Positions 46,801-54,183 of a stretch of DNA of 64,000 nt are shown in pieces. How positions within the stretch are numbered: position 1 is the first letter of the stretch; each line of letters begins with the position of its first letter. Both the position numbers and the translations under genes were made by a program. A model generated the notes under the pieces. The model searched no databases and was not told where the DNA came from. It was given only the letters and a program-made list of their open reading frames with translations. This stretch comes from Symsagittifera roscoffensis (taxonomy: Eukaryota; Xenacoelomorpha; Acoela; Convolutidae), in the NCBI RefSeq assembly GCF_963678635.1, contig NC_087064.1, positions 10,389,671 through 10,453,670 of the forward strand, read 5' to 3'.

Positions 46801-49114
46801 CTAGTTTTCGAAAATCTAAATCGGGTTCTCGAATTGAAGAAGGATGTGATGCTCTCTTTTTTATTGCTATTTTCCTTAATTGTGGTGTTAAGGTCATCAT
46901 TAAGATTTCTGTCATCTTTGTGTTTTTATAGTCATGTGTATTTAATGAATATGCTTTTCGAACTAGTGTTTCGATTCGTACTGCTATTTGCTTGATGGTT
47001 TCGTTTGGTAATCTGCGAATTTCATTACATAAAACTCTTTGTTGTTGTTTGTTTCTTTCGGAGTCAAACATTTTTGAAAATTCTTGTGTAAATCTTTTCC
47101 AGTTTGATTTTATTTCTAGAGGTAGTACTGAAAACCATTTTTGGGCTGCGCCATCTAAGGTTGTTTGTATTAACGCTGTGCGTCGATGTATCCAATTTTG
47201 ATGTAGTGGCGTATTAATTGGTTCAGGTCCAATATTTAAAATCAGGTTTGCTGTTACTGCATTTAAATAATCTTCTACAGAGTATTCAGGGTCTGTTCCT
47301 GTGAAAACCATTAAAGGTTTGTTTGATGTTATTGATGATCCACCCATAAGGTATGGATTCATTGTCATTTGTAATGATTCTGCTGCATTTGGCATTTGAG
47401 AAAAATTTGAAAGTTGGTTTCTTGTTATTTCATGTTGTTGGAGATAATATGGGAGTGGTATTTCATTTTGCATTTGTGATGCTTGATACGAGTGTGCAGT
47501 CATTGGATTTTGTTGTTGAATTGGTTGAAAAGATTGTGTATTAATTGGATTTTGTTGTTGAATTGGTTGTTGATTTTGTGCATCTATTGGTTGTGGAGAA
47601 AAATTTCTATGATTTGTACGTGTTTTCTGTATTCCTTGTCTACGATATTCTTGAGTATTTTGTGCAAATATATCTGGTTGTAAGAAATCATCATCTGAGG
47701 ATAAATAATCCATTTGATAAGATGTCTGTTTTTTATTTTTATTTTGTTGAAAAAATGGGTAATTTTCACTGTGATCCTGTGGAGGATTTGTTTGGAAATC
47801 TATTGAATTAGGTTGGGTCATTGGGTTATCCCAATTTCGAGATCTTGTAAATTGGTTAAAATTTCTTTGTGGTTGATTATATGTTTTTGATGGATGTGTA
47901 TAATTATAATTATGGTCTGCAAAGTTGTTTCTAGTGAATGTTTTGCGTGTTTTTGGTGGTATTGTCATGGGTCTGTATGTTTGGTAATCCATATGTGAAT
48001 ATTTAGGGGCAACCGAAGGTTTAACGGTTGATTGTAAGGTTACTTGTGTTTGTGAAAGATTTGTATTTCTTGGTGTTGTTAAATTTGGGCGTATTGGTGA
48101 AATACTTTGTTGTGTAGTTGTTGTGTGTACAATTTCTTCATTTATGAAGTGTGATGGTGTCTGGATATCTTGTTGAGTAAGATTCCTAGTTCCATTGAGG
48201 TTTTCATTGTGTATAACTGTAGAGTTTAAACTATTATTTTGTGTATCGGGCAAAAATGTATTATAGTTTAATGGTGTTGCATCAATTGTTAATGGTATTA
48301 CTCTTACATAATCTCTTATGTAAGATATTGTACTTATTGCTTGACTTGAGATTGTTTGTGGGAAGCTTATAAATGCGGGATGAGACCATTCGGGGTCCCA
48401 AACATAATCTGATTGTTCTGTGATAGCGGTATCATCGTTCGAATTTTGGGGTCTAAAATTTTTTCTTGCTTGTGCAATTAAATCAATATTGTGTGTGAAA
48501 TAATCTATTATGAACCATGCCAAAATTTTTTGTAGATCGTGTTTTGTATGTTGTGAAACGTCGTCTTTCGTGAAATCTTCTTTAATGATGTTTAAATAAC
48601 TAGAGAGTAGTGTGATTTCATGTCGTACCTTCAAATGTTTAGATGTTTCTGTCGGTGAGACATTTGTTATTGGGATTTCGTTTTCTAATATCGAAATATA
48701 ACTATATATTATTGCGAAAACTTCATTGGTGAATATGGAGTTTGCTCTTTGTGAGTTATGATATTGGATGCTTTTTATATATTCTGAAAAAACTTTTGAA
48801 AATTCTAAATCAAGATCGTCTGTTTGAATTGTATATTTTCTATTATTATGGTTTGGTGAGGTGAATTCTATGGAGTAGATTCCATACTGTTGTGTTATGT
48901 TGCATATATCTTTTAGATAGTGATCTATGATTTGTCTTTTGATTTTTACATCGGGGAACTCTGTTTTACATGGACTGATTCCGGGTTCAAATAAATTTAC
49001 GAGTAAATTTTGACAAAATATGTGTTGTCCTCTATCAGTATCTGCGTCTACTATAAAAGGAAAGATTTCATCATCATCTGGAGTTTCTTCACCTGGGGTG
49101 TGCGTTGAACTCAT
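40892..49114 (-). CDS. gag-pol: Gag-Pol polyprotein, Ty3/gypsy class, 2740 aa
   Basis: One uninterrupted ORF with no frameshift between gag and pol. Gag includes a retrotransposon capsid-like segment around residue 660 (WFSVLPLEIKSNWKRF), a CCHC zinc knuckle C842-x2-C845-x4-H850-x4-C855 and an unusual Asn/Arg/Ser/Tyr-rich tract at about 895-1070. The aspartic protease has DSGA with D1229. RT has the YLDD box at 1737-1740. RNase H has its first acid at D1886 (MCDASNFG). Integrase has an HHCC finger near H2256 and the triad D2321, D2381, E2417, with exactly 35 residues between the last two. The C-terminus is basic, with a short KGPYQII segment. Typical gypsy Gag-Pol is far shorter; the excess lies in gag. 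The start overlaps the upstream 155-aa ORF by 26 nt. All catalytic residues are present, so the enzyme set looks competent. Confidence 0.92.
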   Translation of the reverse strand: MSSTHTPGEETPDDDEIFPFIVDADTDRGQHIFCQNLLVNLFEPGISPCKTEFPDVKIKRQIIDHYLKDICNITQQYGIYSIEFTSPNHNNRKYTIQTDDLDLEFSKVFSEYIKSIQYHNSQRANSIFTNEVFAIIYSYISILENEIPITNVSPTETSKHLKVRHEITLLSSYLNIIKEDFTKDDVSQHTKHDLQKILAWFIIDYFTHNIDLIAQARKNFRPQNSNDDTAITEQSDYVWDPEWSHPAFISFPQTISSQAISTISYIRDYVRVIPLTIDATPLNYNTFLPDTQNNSLNSTVIHNENLNGTRNLTQQDIQTPSHFINEEIVHTTTTQQSISPIRPNLTTPRNTNLSQTQVTLQSTVKPSVAPKYSHMDYQTYRPMTIPPKTRKTFTRNNFADHNYNYTHPSKTYNQPQRNFNQFTRSRNWDNPMTQPNSIDFQTNPPQDHSENYPFFQQNKNKKQTSYQMDYLSSDDDFLQPDIFAQNTQEYRRQGIQKTRTNHRNFSPQPIDAQNQQPIQQQNPINTQSFQPIQQQNPMTAHSYQASQMQNEIPLPYYLQQHEITRNQLSNFSQMPNAAESLQMTMNPYLMGGSSITSNKPLMVFTGTDPEYSVEDYLNAVTANLILNIGPEPINTPLHQNWIHRRTALIQTTLDGAAQKWFSVLPLEIKSNWKRFTQEFSKMFDSERNKQQQRVLCNEIRRLPNETIKQIAVRIETLVRKAYSLNTHDYKNTKMTEILMMTLTPQLRKIAIKKRASHPSSIREPDLDFRKLVDKLEQAEITMKLEETENLKLQYVNRIETTPTNINNIQESETDLVEKITEILNIYEKNPNFKGKPSFKKWCNYCRRYGHSISECRQKQQDNQNKPQKYKEPNKSFYQYMKKDQNLPNKTVHSNNSSGKPLPNNTNYTRNQSPYNSSYRGRSPERRNTYNSSQNHYNRPNSRNNYSRSNSNTQRFVSRSNSQSRNNYYPNNQSRNSSYNRNRNYSYNRNRSYSNNRNQNYPNNRSRNNSYNRSNYNRPNNNYQNRSRNNSQNRHSSYNNRYRNYSQSPHRNNNNYNNSNNRHRSSTPKHQRQINQVQSNPETTSDPPGIDDTVTDTLQLNQINCTSSDSESDTENTLSINMIKVENDYESVIYEEPFSSHIYENQSEFLQNYYTTPINSTPTTQETNEINTTDQTNKNTKTKCLNTNHIYQNIQKEQPKEKIWTIPFLLESPRNKEFQPPDLEIDFLIDSGAESNIINIPTWNEIKTLHPKLTPLETSSKLATAQGSTLINYGKIQLFLLPTRTMEQSKILNKPFKQIFHITDIKYNIIGIPFISKYIPTINILNSKILIKDKYTKTKETSLTFFQRLNKQPPFFSKFYPIFNQQRKHLKPLSGNIYNFSIKQVHQYDKEQNKQKFYMSEFEFKPIHKFFKITISSIKYLKNSNSDIISLHVYNNTPYQVTLPLGLLGYCETNATISPIHEKAYRVNNILQLLDICQSTILNEELSINNIISNENRNTDYFTKTPYFKPTFNISNYTENQQKFLTMFNFQHSQITQDEFEKLAKQLIKYSSVYATSKFDVGKISSSLHLPLKPDAVFKKQRASKVPIHLHDKVNRLLDILEQYNIISPVNKEEQPKGNTFINPVIILAKGESLKIVLDARYLNSLIDESKCNWPIEPIQVILTKINGKYFTTADMNSAYNQMPLDEQSRRLTQFVIGNQQYEFNRLFYGISIGPAAFSAFMSKIFRPLILKKNAITYLDDVFMQSQTKDEMFNVLEKYHQILQNENLKAAPDKSHFFLTRVKFLGHNIERKTITPLKSRIDAIQKLQPPTNKKKIQEFLGMLNFLSKYVYKMQLYLRPFYNILRQQNNFEWNTEHQTRFEEIKKLLTEQISNTIPDSNQPFYAMCDASNFGIGAALLQSHNGTNKMNLISANSRLFTQAELRLSTLMRECTAIIYTLTEYEFLILGSKHPTVLFTDHKPIIFLFTQKSNPNHRVYRFQLILMKFPNLHIVWTAGKNLALPDTLSRNTPPELLTRKTTVEIPKNIKFYLAENETSPRLECKYAVKTDIEQSQINNLQHFPLYLDCQNNHYEVDLLGTSTFKPIPYSQKIKNNTQQKRTKQHPHKKDNFPLIEKEDLTDKINLSGPQTNDSKYTINQVFDLHDPLDTIPLSKFEIENIFLPPTETITISTLKQYQNLDPVIRQLKSWHKYKTKPIKADSTILGNKTLLRYFRKFNNTTINENTDLLEYNLNESTVPCLPLSMILIAFNISHTQNIKGHSGSEKTYSNFIQNFYFPNAPIWIKVLCNDCIVCQLNKPYPNQKQIAQKQDFKGQSLYFNHRISFDTKGPISPSSEGNSYIMVIVDAFTHYVALNPVPHCNAYYAYTTLYEHWIAKFGLPEILVTDNGTEFINNEIITLCHLYNIKHKPRTSHAPWTNGLVEGMNRSLQEYLRCIINGNDTKYTEWSADVKLVPLAYNSQITTTLGMSPYEMVFNQKPRKPIMFTANSHKNAQGYCQPNKDSIFYNLPLHTHDEDHFHHPQILKLASGTHTEWILNRDKKHNEIYQKITKKLLQRQNINEQINSRFTPASDLKIGTLVLIPNFNTQKGISKKLQPLRKGPYQIIAKPTDVTYKITDSNKKEIVQHRNNLLPYYPKEYALRELTQLYSFTGLKIIQNEPHLKNTEQNDNPTENQNTKPTATKNNTQNHKESPKQRKNRKMTEQIIPQEEIDKSEHRKTTRLRNQQRKNYKMFIPQSKILKKVEFKK

Positions 49115-49556
49115 TTTTTCGTTCGATTACTGTTAATATGTAATTATTAATGTGTCGAATTGGTTGATTCCAATTGTATAAATGTACTGGTTTGTGTTTG
49201 TACTGCTTTTTTATTCTTCTTTTTCCTCTTTGTGATGAATTTGAAGTTGTTTCTGAGTCAGAGAAATATAATTGATCGTGAATTGGGCAATTTTTATCTA
49301 TTGATTCTTTTAGTTTGTAAAGTTCGTCTAAACTGTTGGTTTCTGATTCTGAAAATGCGTTTCGATTTTTTGAAAATCTTTTTCGTGTTATTTGTCTTTG
49401 TTTCGTTATTATTTTTCTTTTTAGTGTTTGTCGTTTTGTTCGAATGTATCCAACTGTTTGTGTATGAGGTGTGATTACAAGGTCGTATTTTTTGTTATCT
49501 ATTTCACAATTGTGTAAAATGATTGTTTGTTTATTTCCTAGGTTTTTAAATGACAT
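49089..49556 (-). CDS. 155-aa basic ORF upstream of gag
   Basis: Begins MSFKNLGNKQ. It has a strongly basic stretch (RTKRQTLKRKIITKQRQITR, about residues 39-58), an acidic SESETNSLDEL segment, SDSET, then a second basic patch RGKRRIKKQYKHK. It overlaps the gag ATG by 26 nt in another frame. Element 2 has a decayed counterpart at 54184-54630 (FSDSE, VRLYNWNRPIRHI readable). Arginine-rich motifs of this kind bind RNA in viral regulators such as Rev, but no homology is claimed. Role unknown. Confidence 0.6.
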   Translation of the reverse strand: MSFKNLGNKQTIILHNCEIDNKKYDLVITPHTQTVGYIRTKRQTLKRKIITKQRQITRKRFSKNRNAFSESETNSLDELYKLKESIDKNCPIHDQLYFSDSETTSNSSQRGKRRIKKQYKHKPVHLYNWNQPIRHINNYILTVIERKNEFNAHPR

Positions 49557-50488
49557 AAGGTTTAGAATGACGGATGCAAAGGGTTGTTAAATGATTTCTA
49601 TTTTCCTAAACTGTTAGTTCTTACGATTTTTTGGTTAGCTTAACCTGGGTCTGTTTGTTCAGGGTTGGAGAGAAAAGTATATCGATTCCGAAGAATGATT
49701 TTTTACTTTCTCGTGGCTAGTATAAGTTAAGGTGTTAACTTACTTAATCTTACTTAGGGGTAGTGATTGTGTTCGAGGGTTGGAGAATAGTAAATCGATC
49801 CACAAGGTTCAGGTATAATTAGAACGCGAGTAGTTCGTTAGATACTATTTTAAACTTACTAAGTCTAAGATTTATCCTGGGTCTGTTAAGAGGGGGGGTC
49901 AAGTGAAGGATGAATAACCGAAGTTCTTCACTGTTTATCCTAATTTGAATGATTAGTTTTGTTTAAAAATTTCTATTAGTCTTAGGTCTTTAGAAAGGGT
50001 TGGGTAGTGAATCGACGTTTGAGGTCGTTAGACACTAATTAAGTGGGTGGGGGAGAACAAAGTTGTTCTGTTTGATCCAAGGATAAGCCTTGATGATCAA
50101 ATTTGAAATTTAATTAAGTAGAAAATGATTTAAGATCCAAGGATAAGCCTTGATGATCTGGTTTTAAAATTAAGTGAATTTAAGTTTTAATAAAATTTTA
50201 AATGTGTGTAAAGGAAAGATTTAGTGTTTTGATGATATTAGTGGGTTTATGATTGCTGTTATGTTTTAGGTGATGGAGCTGGAACAACAGGATGATTTAT
50301 GATTACTAACCATTTATTGTCATGCTACTAATTTTTATTTTTATTTTTCAATAAATATTTTTCAAACATATTTTGTATATTACTGCAGAGTTTTAGGAAA
50401 ACGATCTTAGATCTTTTTATCAATCGTTATTGTATATTAATAAATTTGTTTAGCGCCTGAAATGATTTTGAAGAGTAACTTCAAGGTT
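49557..50488 (-). other. Leader segment between the two small 5' ORFs
   Basis: 932 nt without an ORF. It includes two copies, 60 bp apart, of GATCATCAAGGCTTATCCTTGGATC (minus-strand sense; plus-strand 50074-50098 and 50134-50158), which can fold on a CAAGG/CCTTG stem. Element 2 keeps one such copy at about 53657-53680. The block is otherwise alignable with 53218-54183, so it is part of the element. Confidence 0.55.
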
Positions 50489-50722
50489 TTATGTTTGCAA
50501 ATGGAAATCTAAATTCATTGCAAGTAGTATTCGAAATATAAAAGTTTGTTCTGGCTTTTGCCGAACTATCATATAACTATACGGCAAGTTTCTACTTTGT
50601 CGTATGTCGTCTTTGGTTCGAGGTCTTCTTCCAATTCCGGGTAGTTCTGTTATGGTTCGGAATATTGGCTCTGATCTATTGAGTCGTAGAGACATTTCGA
50701 TTAAATTATTGTCGTATAACAT
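50489..50722 (-). CDS. 77-aa leader ORF
   Basis: Starts MLYDNNLIEMSLRLNRSEP and ends RILLAMNLDFHLQT. The element 2 counterpart at 52984-53217 has the same length, with 61 of 77 residues identical. Most differences are conservative, which argues for selection at protein level. It lies at the end of the structured leader and nearly a kilobase before the next ORF. It is rich in Arg and Leu, with no known domain. It could be a leader peptide, or a first coding exon spliced to downstream ORFs. Confidence 0.55.
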   Translation of the reverse strand: MLYDNNLIEMSLRLNRSEPIFRTITELPGIGRRPRTKDDIRQSRNLPYSYMIVRQKPEQTFIFRILLAMNLDFHLQT

Positions 50723-50798
50723 TTTGTAAATGTTTTTGTCTAATTTCTAATCTATTTTGGTTAATTCTAATCTATTAAGGTCTTGTTCGAGACTTATG

Positions 50799-50908
50799 GT
50801 CGCACCAGATGAGTTAGGACCGAAGTGTAACTCATAGAGTAATTTCGGATAGGGTACACCGTCTGCTCGTCACGCTATCTTATTTTCGGCCGGATAGATT
50901 CGTGCAAC
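50799..50908 (-). ncRNA. Structured leader RNA module of element 1, copy A
   Basis: In transcript sense: outer stem GTTGCAC with GTGCGAC, inner stem CTATC/GATAG around CGGCCGAAAATAA, single-stranded AGACGGTGTACCC, then stem ATGAGTTA/TAACTCAT. The 20-nt entry TTAGACTAAGAAGTTGCACG is the most conserved part across four copies in this window. Location between primer-binding site and first ORF suggests packaging, translation or dimerisation functions. None is demonstrated. Confidence 0.6.
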
Positions 50909-51074
50909 TTCTTAGTCTAATACCGATCCTAATCTTACTCTTATACTATCTAGTCTCAGGTTGTTTAACTAGTCTCTGCTAGGCTCAATAGATCTAGGGT
51001 ATACTGGTTTATTGCGGCTGCTGAAGTGCTCGGGAGAGTCCAACTAATTTCTAAGTTAAATTCAAATCTCTCTG

Positions 51075-51102
51075 GTGCTGAAATTACAAGTAACTTCAGC
51101 AC
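51075..51102 (-). other. Leader hairpin of element 1
   Basis: In transcript sense GTGCTGAAGTTAC pairs with GTAATTTCAGCAC across TT, with one G-U wobble. The same hairpin in element 2 (52595-52622) pairs without mismatch. Confidence 0.65.
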
Positions 51103-51205
51103 TTACAAATAAGTGGGTTGTTAGTTAGATGGATCATGATTGGTTAATATTAAATACTTTACATTGGTAAAACATTTAATTTATCCAATCATAAAATATA
51201 GTTTA

Positions 51206-51217
51206 GATCAGGTTCCA
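51206..51217 (-). promoter_or_regulatory. Candidate primer-binding site of element 1
   Basis: TGGAACCTGATC follows the LTR end directly, and TGG is the expected complement of a tRNA CCA end. Element 2 has TGGAACCAGATC in the same place, and alignability of the two elements starts exactly here. I could not assign the tRNA. Confidence 0.5.
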
Positions 51218-51736
51218 CTTAGATCAGAACGAAACCTTGAGCTGCCAACTGCCTCTCCAATGAATTTCAAAATTAAGTTTTTCTAGATCATTCACAACAT
51301 GCTTCACATGCTTGAGTAAAAAATGATGTCTTTTGCGTCTGTTAGTTCATTGATATCTCAATTTTATTTAAAAAAAACAGTTGGATTATGTTCCGATAAC
51401 GCGCTAATATTACGAAATACATTGCACATTAGTTGAACCAAATTGGCAAATTGATCGTTTAAACACCTTTAATCTTATAAATAGGGCAACCATAACTGCT
51501 ATTACTGCTATTCGGTCAATTTTGTCAATTTCACCACTTAACTGCTATAAATGCTATTTCTGCTATTTTTAAGGTCGATTTTTGGTCTTTCTCAGGAATT
51601 GTCCACGTAATACATACGTTTCTGAGAATAGAAAGTTCACATGTGATGTTTTTTAGATATTTCTGAGAAATACGTGTGCCAGTAAGCAACTTGTTTGACC
51701 ATGTACGATTGCGAAATGCCTCGTGCGAAGCTTACA
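51218..51736 (-). repeat. Terminal direct repeat (5' LTR) of element 1
   Basis: The partner of 36303-36821, with one difference in 519 bp. It lies immediately before the candidate primer-binding site in transcript sense. Six bases (TCCCGC) separate it from the oppositely oriented LTR of element 2. Confidence 0.75.
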
Positions 51737-51742
51737 TCCCGC

Positions 51743-52477
51743 TGACATTAAACTATTTCATGTAATATGCGATCTTAAATTCTTGTTGAACTCGATATTT
51801 CTACATGAATATGTTATTTGGTCATATTTTGAAGGTTTAAGGTCAATTTTAAAGTCAATTTAGGGCCATTTTAAGGTCAATTCGATAGCGCTATAACTGA
51901 CGTTTTACAGTCAATTTTGAGGTTGCCCTACTTATAAAACTCATCCCACGTCCGTCAGAATTGCTTCATAACTGTACATAAAACAATCATAGAGAAAATA
52001 TATCTTGAGAATAAGCTCAAGATGGTAACGAGTTTCAGCTGAAGCAAAAAAGAGTATTCAAAATGGCTATAAGACAAGAAACTGGATGTTTCTCTTGGAA
52101 AAAAACAAACGCAAATACTCCATCACTTTCTTCGAACACAAAAAAAACATAATGGCTAGGTTTATATACTATCTCACATTTTGTATTCAGTGAAACAATG
52201 ACACAATAGCCGTATAGTAAATACACAAACTACAGTCACGGGACATGCAACTTTTTGATTTCAACGAGAAAATGAAAGAAATAACAGACAAGGTTTCCTG
52301 AAGTGTTGAGTAACCGGGTTATTTCAACAATACATTTGATTGGCTAAAATGAGTAGATTATGACAAAAAGAAATAACAGACAAGGTTTCCTGAAGTGTTA
52401 AGTAACCGGGTTATTTCAACGATACATTTGATTGGCTAAAATGAGTAGATTATGACAAGAAGAAATAACAGACAAGG
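51743..52477 (+). repeat. 5' LTR of element 2
   Basis: The end is set by the TGGAACC primer-binding site at 52478. The start is set at the first TG after element 1. The core GGTTGCCCTACTTATAAAA near 51920-51940 matches GGTTGCCCTATTTATAAG of the element 1 LTR, so the two LTRs are related but strongly diverged. The partner LTR is outside the window, so the left boundary is provisional. Confidence 0.5.
52278..52477 (+). repeat. 92-bp tandem repeat at the end of the element 2 LTR
   Basis: GAAATAACAGACAAGG starts at 52278, 52370 and 52462, an exact 92-bp period: two full copies with few differences plus a 16-bp partial copy ending at the primer-binding site. Confidence 0.85.
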
Positions 52478-52489
52478 TGGAACCAGATC
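52478..52489 (+). promoter_or_regulatory. Candidate primer-binding site of element 2
   Basis: TGGAACCAGATC, one base different from the element 1 site. Confidence 0.5.
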
Positions 52490-52594
52490 TAAACTATATT
52501 TTATTATTGGTTATAAATTAGATATTTTATCACTAAAAAATATTTAATGATAACCAATCATGATCCATCTAACTAACAACCCACTTACTCGTAA

Positions 52595-52622
52595 GTGCTG
52601 AAATTACTTGTAATTTCAGCAC
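52595..52622 (+). other. Leader hairpin of element 2
   Basis: GTGCTGAAATTAC and GTAATTTCAGCAC are perfect complements around TT, equivalent to 51075-51102. Confidence 0.65.
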
Positions 52623-52789
52623 CAGAGAGATTTGAATTTAACTTAGAAATTAGTTACCTCTCCAAAAGACCTTTTAGCAATAGCAATAAGCCAGTATACT
52701 CTAGATCTTTTGAGCCTAGCAGAGATTAGTTAAACAACCTGAGACTAGTAGATATAAGAGTAAGATTAGGATCGGTATTAGACTAAGAA

Positions 52790-52900
52790 GTTGCACGAAT
52801 CTATCCGGCCGAAAATAAGATAGCGTAACGAATAGACGGTGTACCCTATCCGAAAATACTCTATGAGTTAGACCTTAGAACATAACTCATCTGGTGCGAC
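52790..52900 (+). ncRNA. Structured leader RNA module of element 2, copy B
   Basis: Same stems as 50799-50908. The loop of the last stem differs fully (GACCTTAGAACA against CACTTCGGTCC) while ATGAGTTA/TAACTCAT is unchanged. Confidence 0.6.
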
Positions 52901-52983
52901 CATAAGTCTCGAATAAGAACGTAAAACACAAATTAGCTTAGAATTAACAAGATAGATTAGAACTAGACAAAAACATTTTCAAA

Positions 52984-53217
52984 ATGTTACATGACAATAG
53001 TTTAATCGAAATGTCTCTACGACTCAATAGATCAGAGCCGCTATTCCGTACAATACAAGAACTACCCAAAATTGGAGGAAGACCTCGGACAAGAGACGAT
53101 CTACGACTACGGAGAAACTTACCATTAAGGTTCATGGTCGTACGGCAAAAGCCAACACAAACTTTTATATTTAGAATTTTACTAGCAATAAATTTAGATT
53201 TTCATTTGCAAACATAA
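52984..53217 (+). CDS. 77-aa leader ORF of element 2
   Basis: Same length as 50489-50722, with 61 of 77 residues identical, starting MLHDNSLIEMSLRLNRSEP. It is intact although the downstream gag-pol is ruined. Short length alone could explain its survival. Confidence 0.5.
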   Translation: MLHDNSLIEMSLRLNRSEPLFRTIQELPKIGGRPRTRDDLRLRRNLPLRFMVVRQKPTQTFIFRILLAINLDFHLQT

Positions 53218-54183
53218 AATCCTTGGAGAAAAAGCTTCAATGATCAGTTCAGGCGCTTAACCAAACCTACTATTGTACAATAACGATTGATAAAAACACC
53301 TCAAATTGTTTTCTCGAAAACTGCAGTGAAATTCAAAAAAGATATCTGAAATTCAAAAACATATTTATTGAAAATAAAAATGAAAATTAGTTAAAATGAT
53401 CATAAATTATTAGTATATACAAATCATCCTGTCATTCCTAGCTTCATCACCAAAACATAACAGCAATCATAAAACCACTAGAATCATACAATACTAAACC
53501 TTTATATCAATTAAACTTAAATTATTGCTGAAGGCCTATCCTAATTTTTATCTTTACTTAACTTAAACTTATTTAATCTTTCCAGCTTTCCTTGGATCTC
53601 AATTAAATATTTAAACTTAATCAATTTTATACCATCAAAATTATATCCTAATCATCAAGGCTTATCCTTGGATCAAATAGAGCAATTTTGTTCTCCCCCA
53701 CCCGATTATTAAGTGTCTAACGACCTCAAACGTCGATTCACTACCCAAACCTTTCAATGACCCAGGACTAACAGAAATTTTTCAATCACCCTCACCATAC
53801 TAATTAGGCTAAACAGTGAAGAACTTCAGTTATTCATCCTTCACTTGATCCCCCCTCTTACCTGACCCAGGCTTAATCTTAATCTTAGTAAGTTTAAAAT
53901 AGTACCTAACGAACTACTTGCGTTCTAAGTATACCTGAACCTTGTGGATCGATTTATTTTTCTCCAAACCTTGAACACATTCAATCAAGTAAGATTAAGT
54001 AAATTAACACCTTAACTTAGAATAGCCACGAGAAAATAACAATCATTCTTCGGAATCGATATATACTTTTCTCTCCAGCCTGAATAAAACACTCAAGTTA
54101 GGCTAACCAAAAAATCGTAAGGACTAACGGTCTAGGATATTAAAATCAGTAATAACAACCTTGCATCCTTCATCCTAAACCTT
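53218..54183 (+). other. Leader segment of element 2
   Basis: The counterpart of 49557-50488, without ORFs. It contains one CATCAAGGCTTATCCTTGGATC hairpin. Confidence 0.5.

Larger units (their letters stand above)
36303..51736 (-). mobile_element. Element 1: young, complex Ty3/gypsy-class element with env
   Basis: 15,434 bp between near-identical terminal repeats. Order on the minus strand: LTR, candidate primer-binding site, structured leader, 77-aa ORF, 155-aa ORF, fused Gag-Pol, two small membrane ORFs, an AUG-less ORF, Env-like ORF, LTR. Integrase sits downstream of RT/RNase H, as in Ty3/gypsy and retroviruses. One mismatch in 519 bp of terminal repeat and an unbroken 2740-codon ORF imply very recent activity. 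Old or new, it is an endogenous copy in a host chromosome. Confidence 0.85.

Noticed and set aside
50799-50908. Hammerhead, twister or HDV-type ribozyme in the retroelement leader
   Set aside because: No CUGANGA plus GAAA core, and no twister or HDV core could be placed on the conserved bases.
51206-51217. Assignment of a specific primer tRNA
   Set aside because: TGGAACC(T/A)GATC does not match any tRNA 3' end I can name with confidence.
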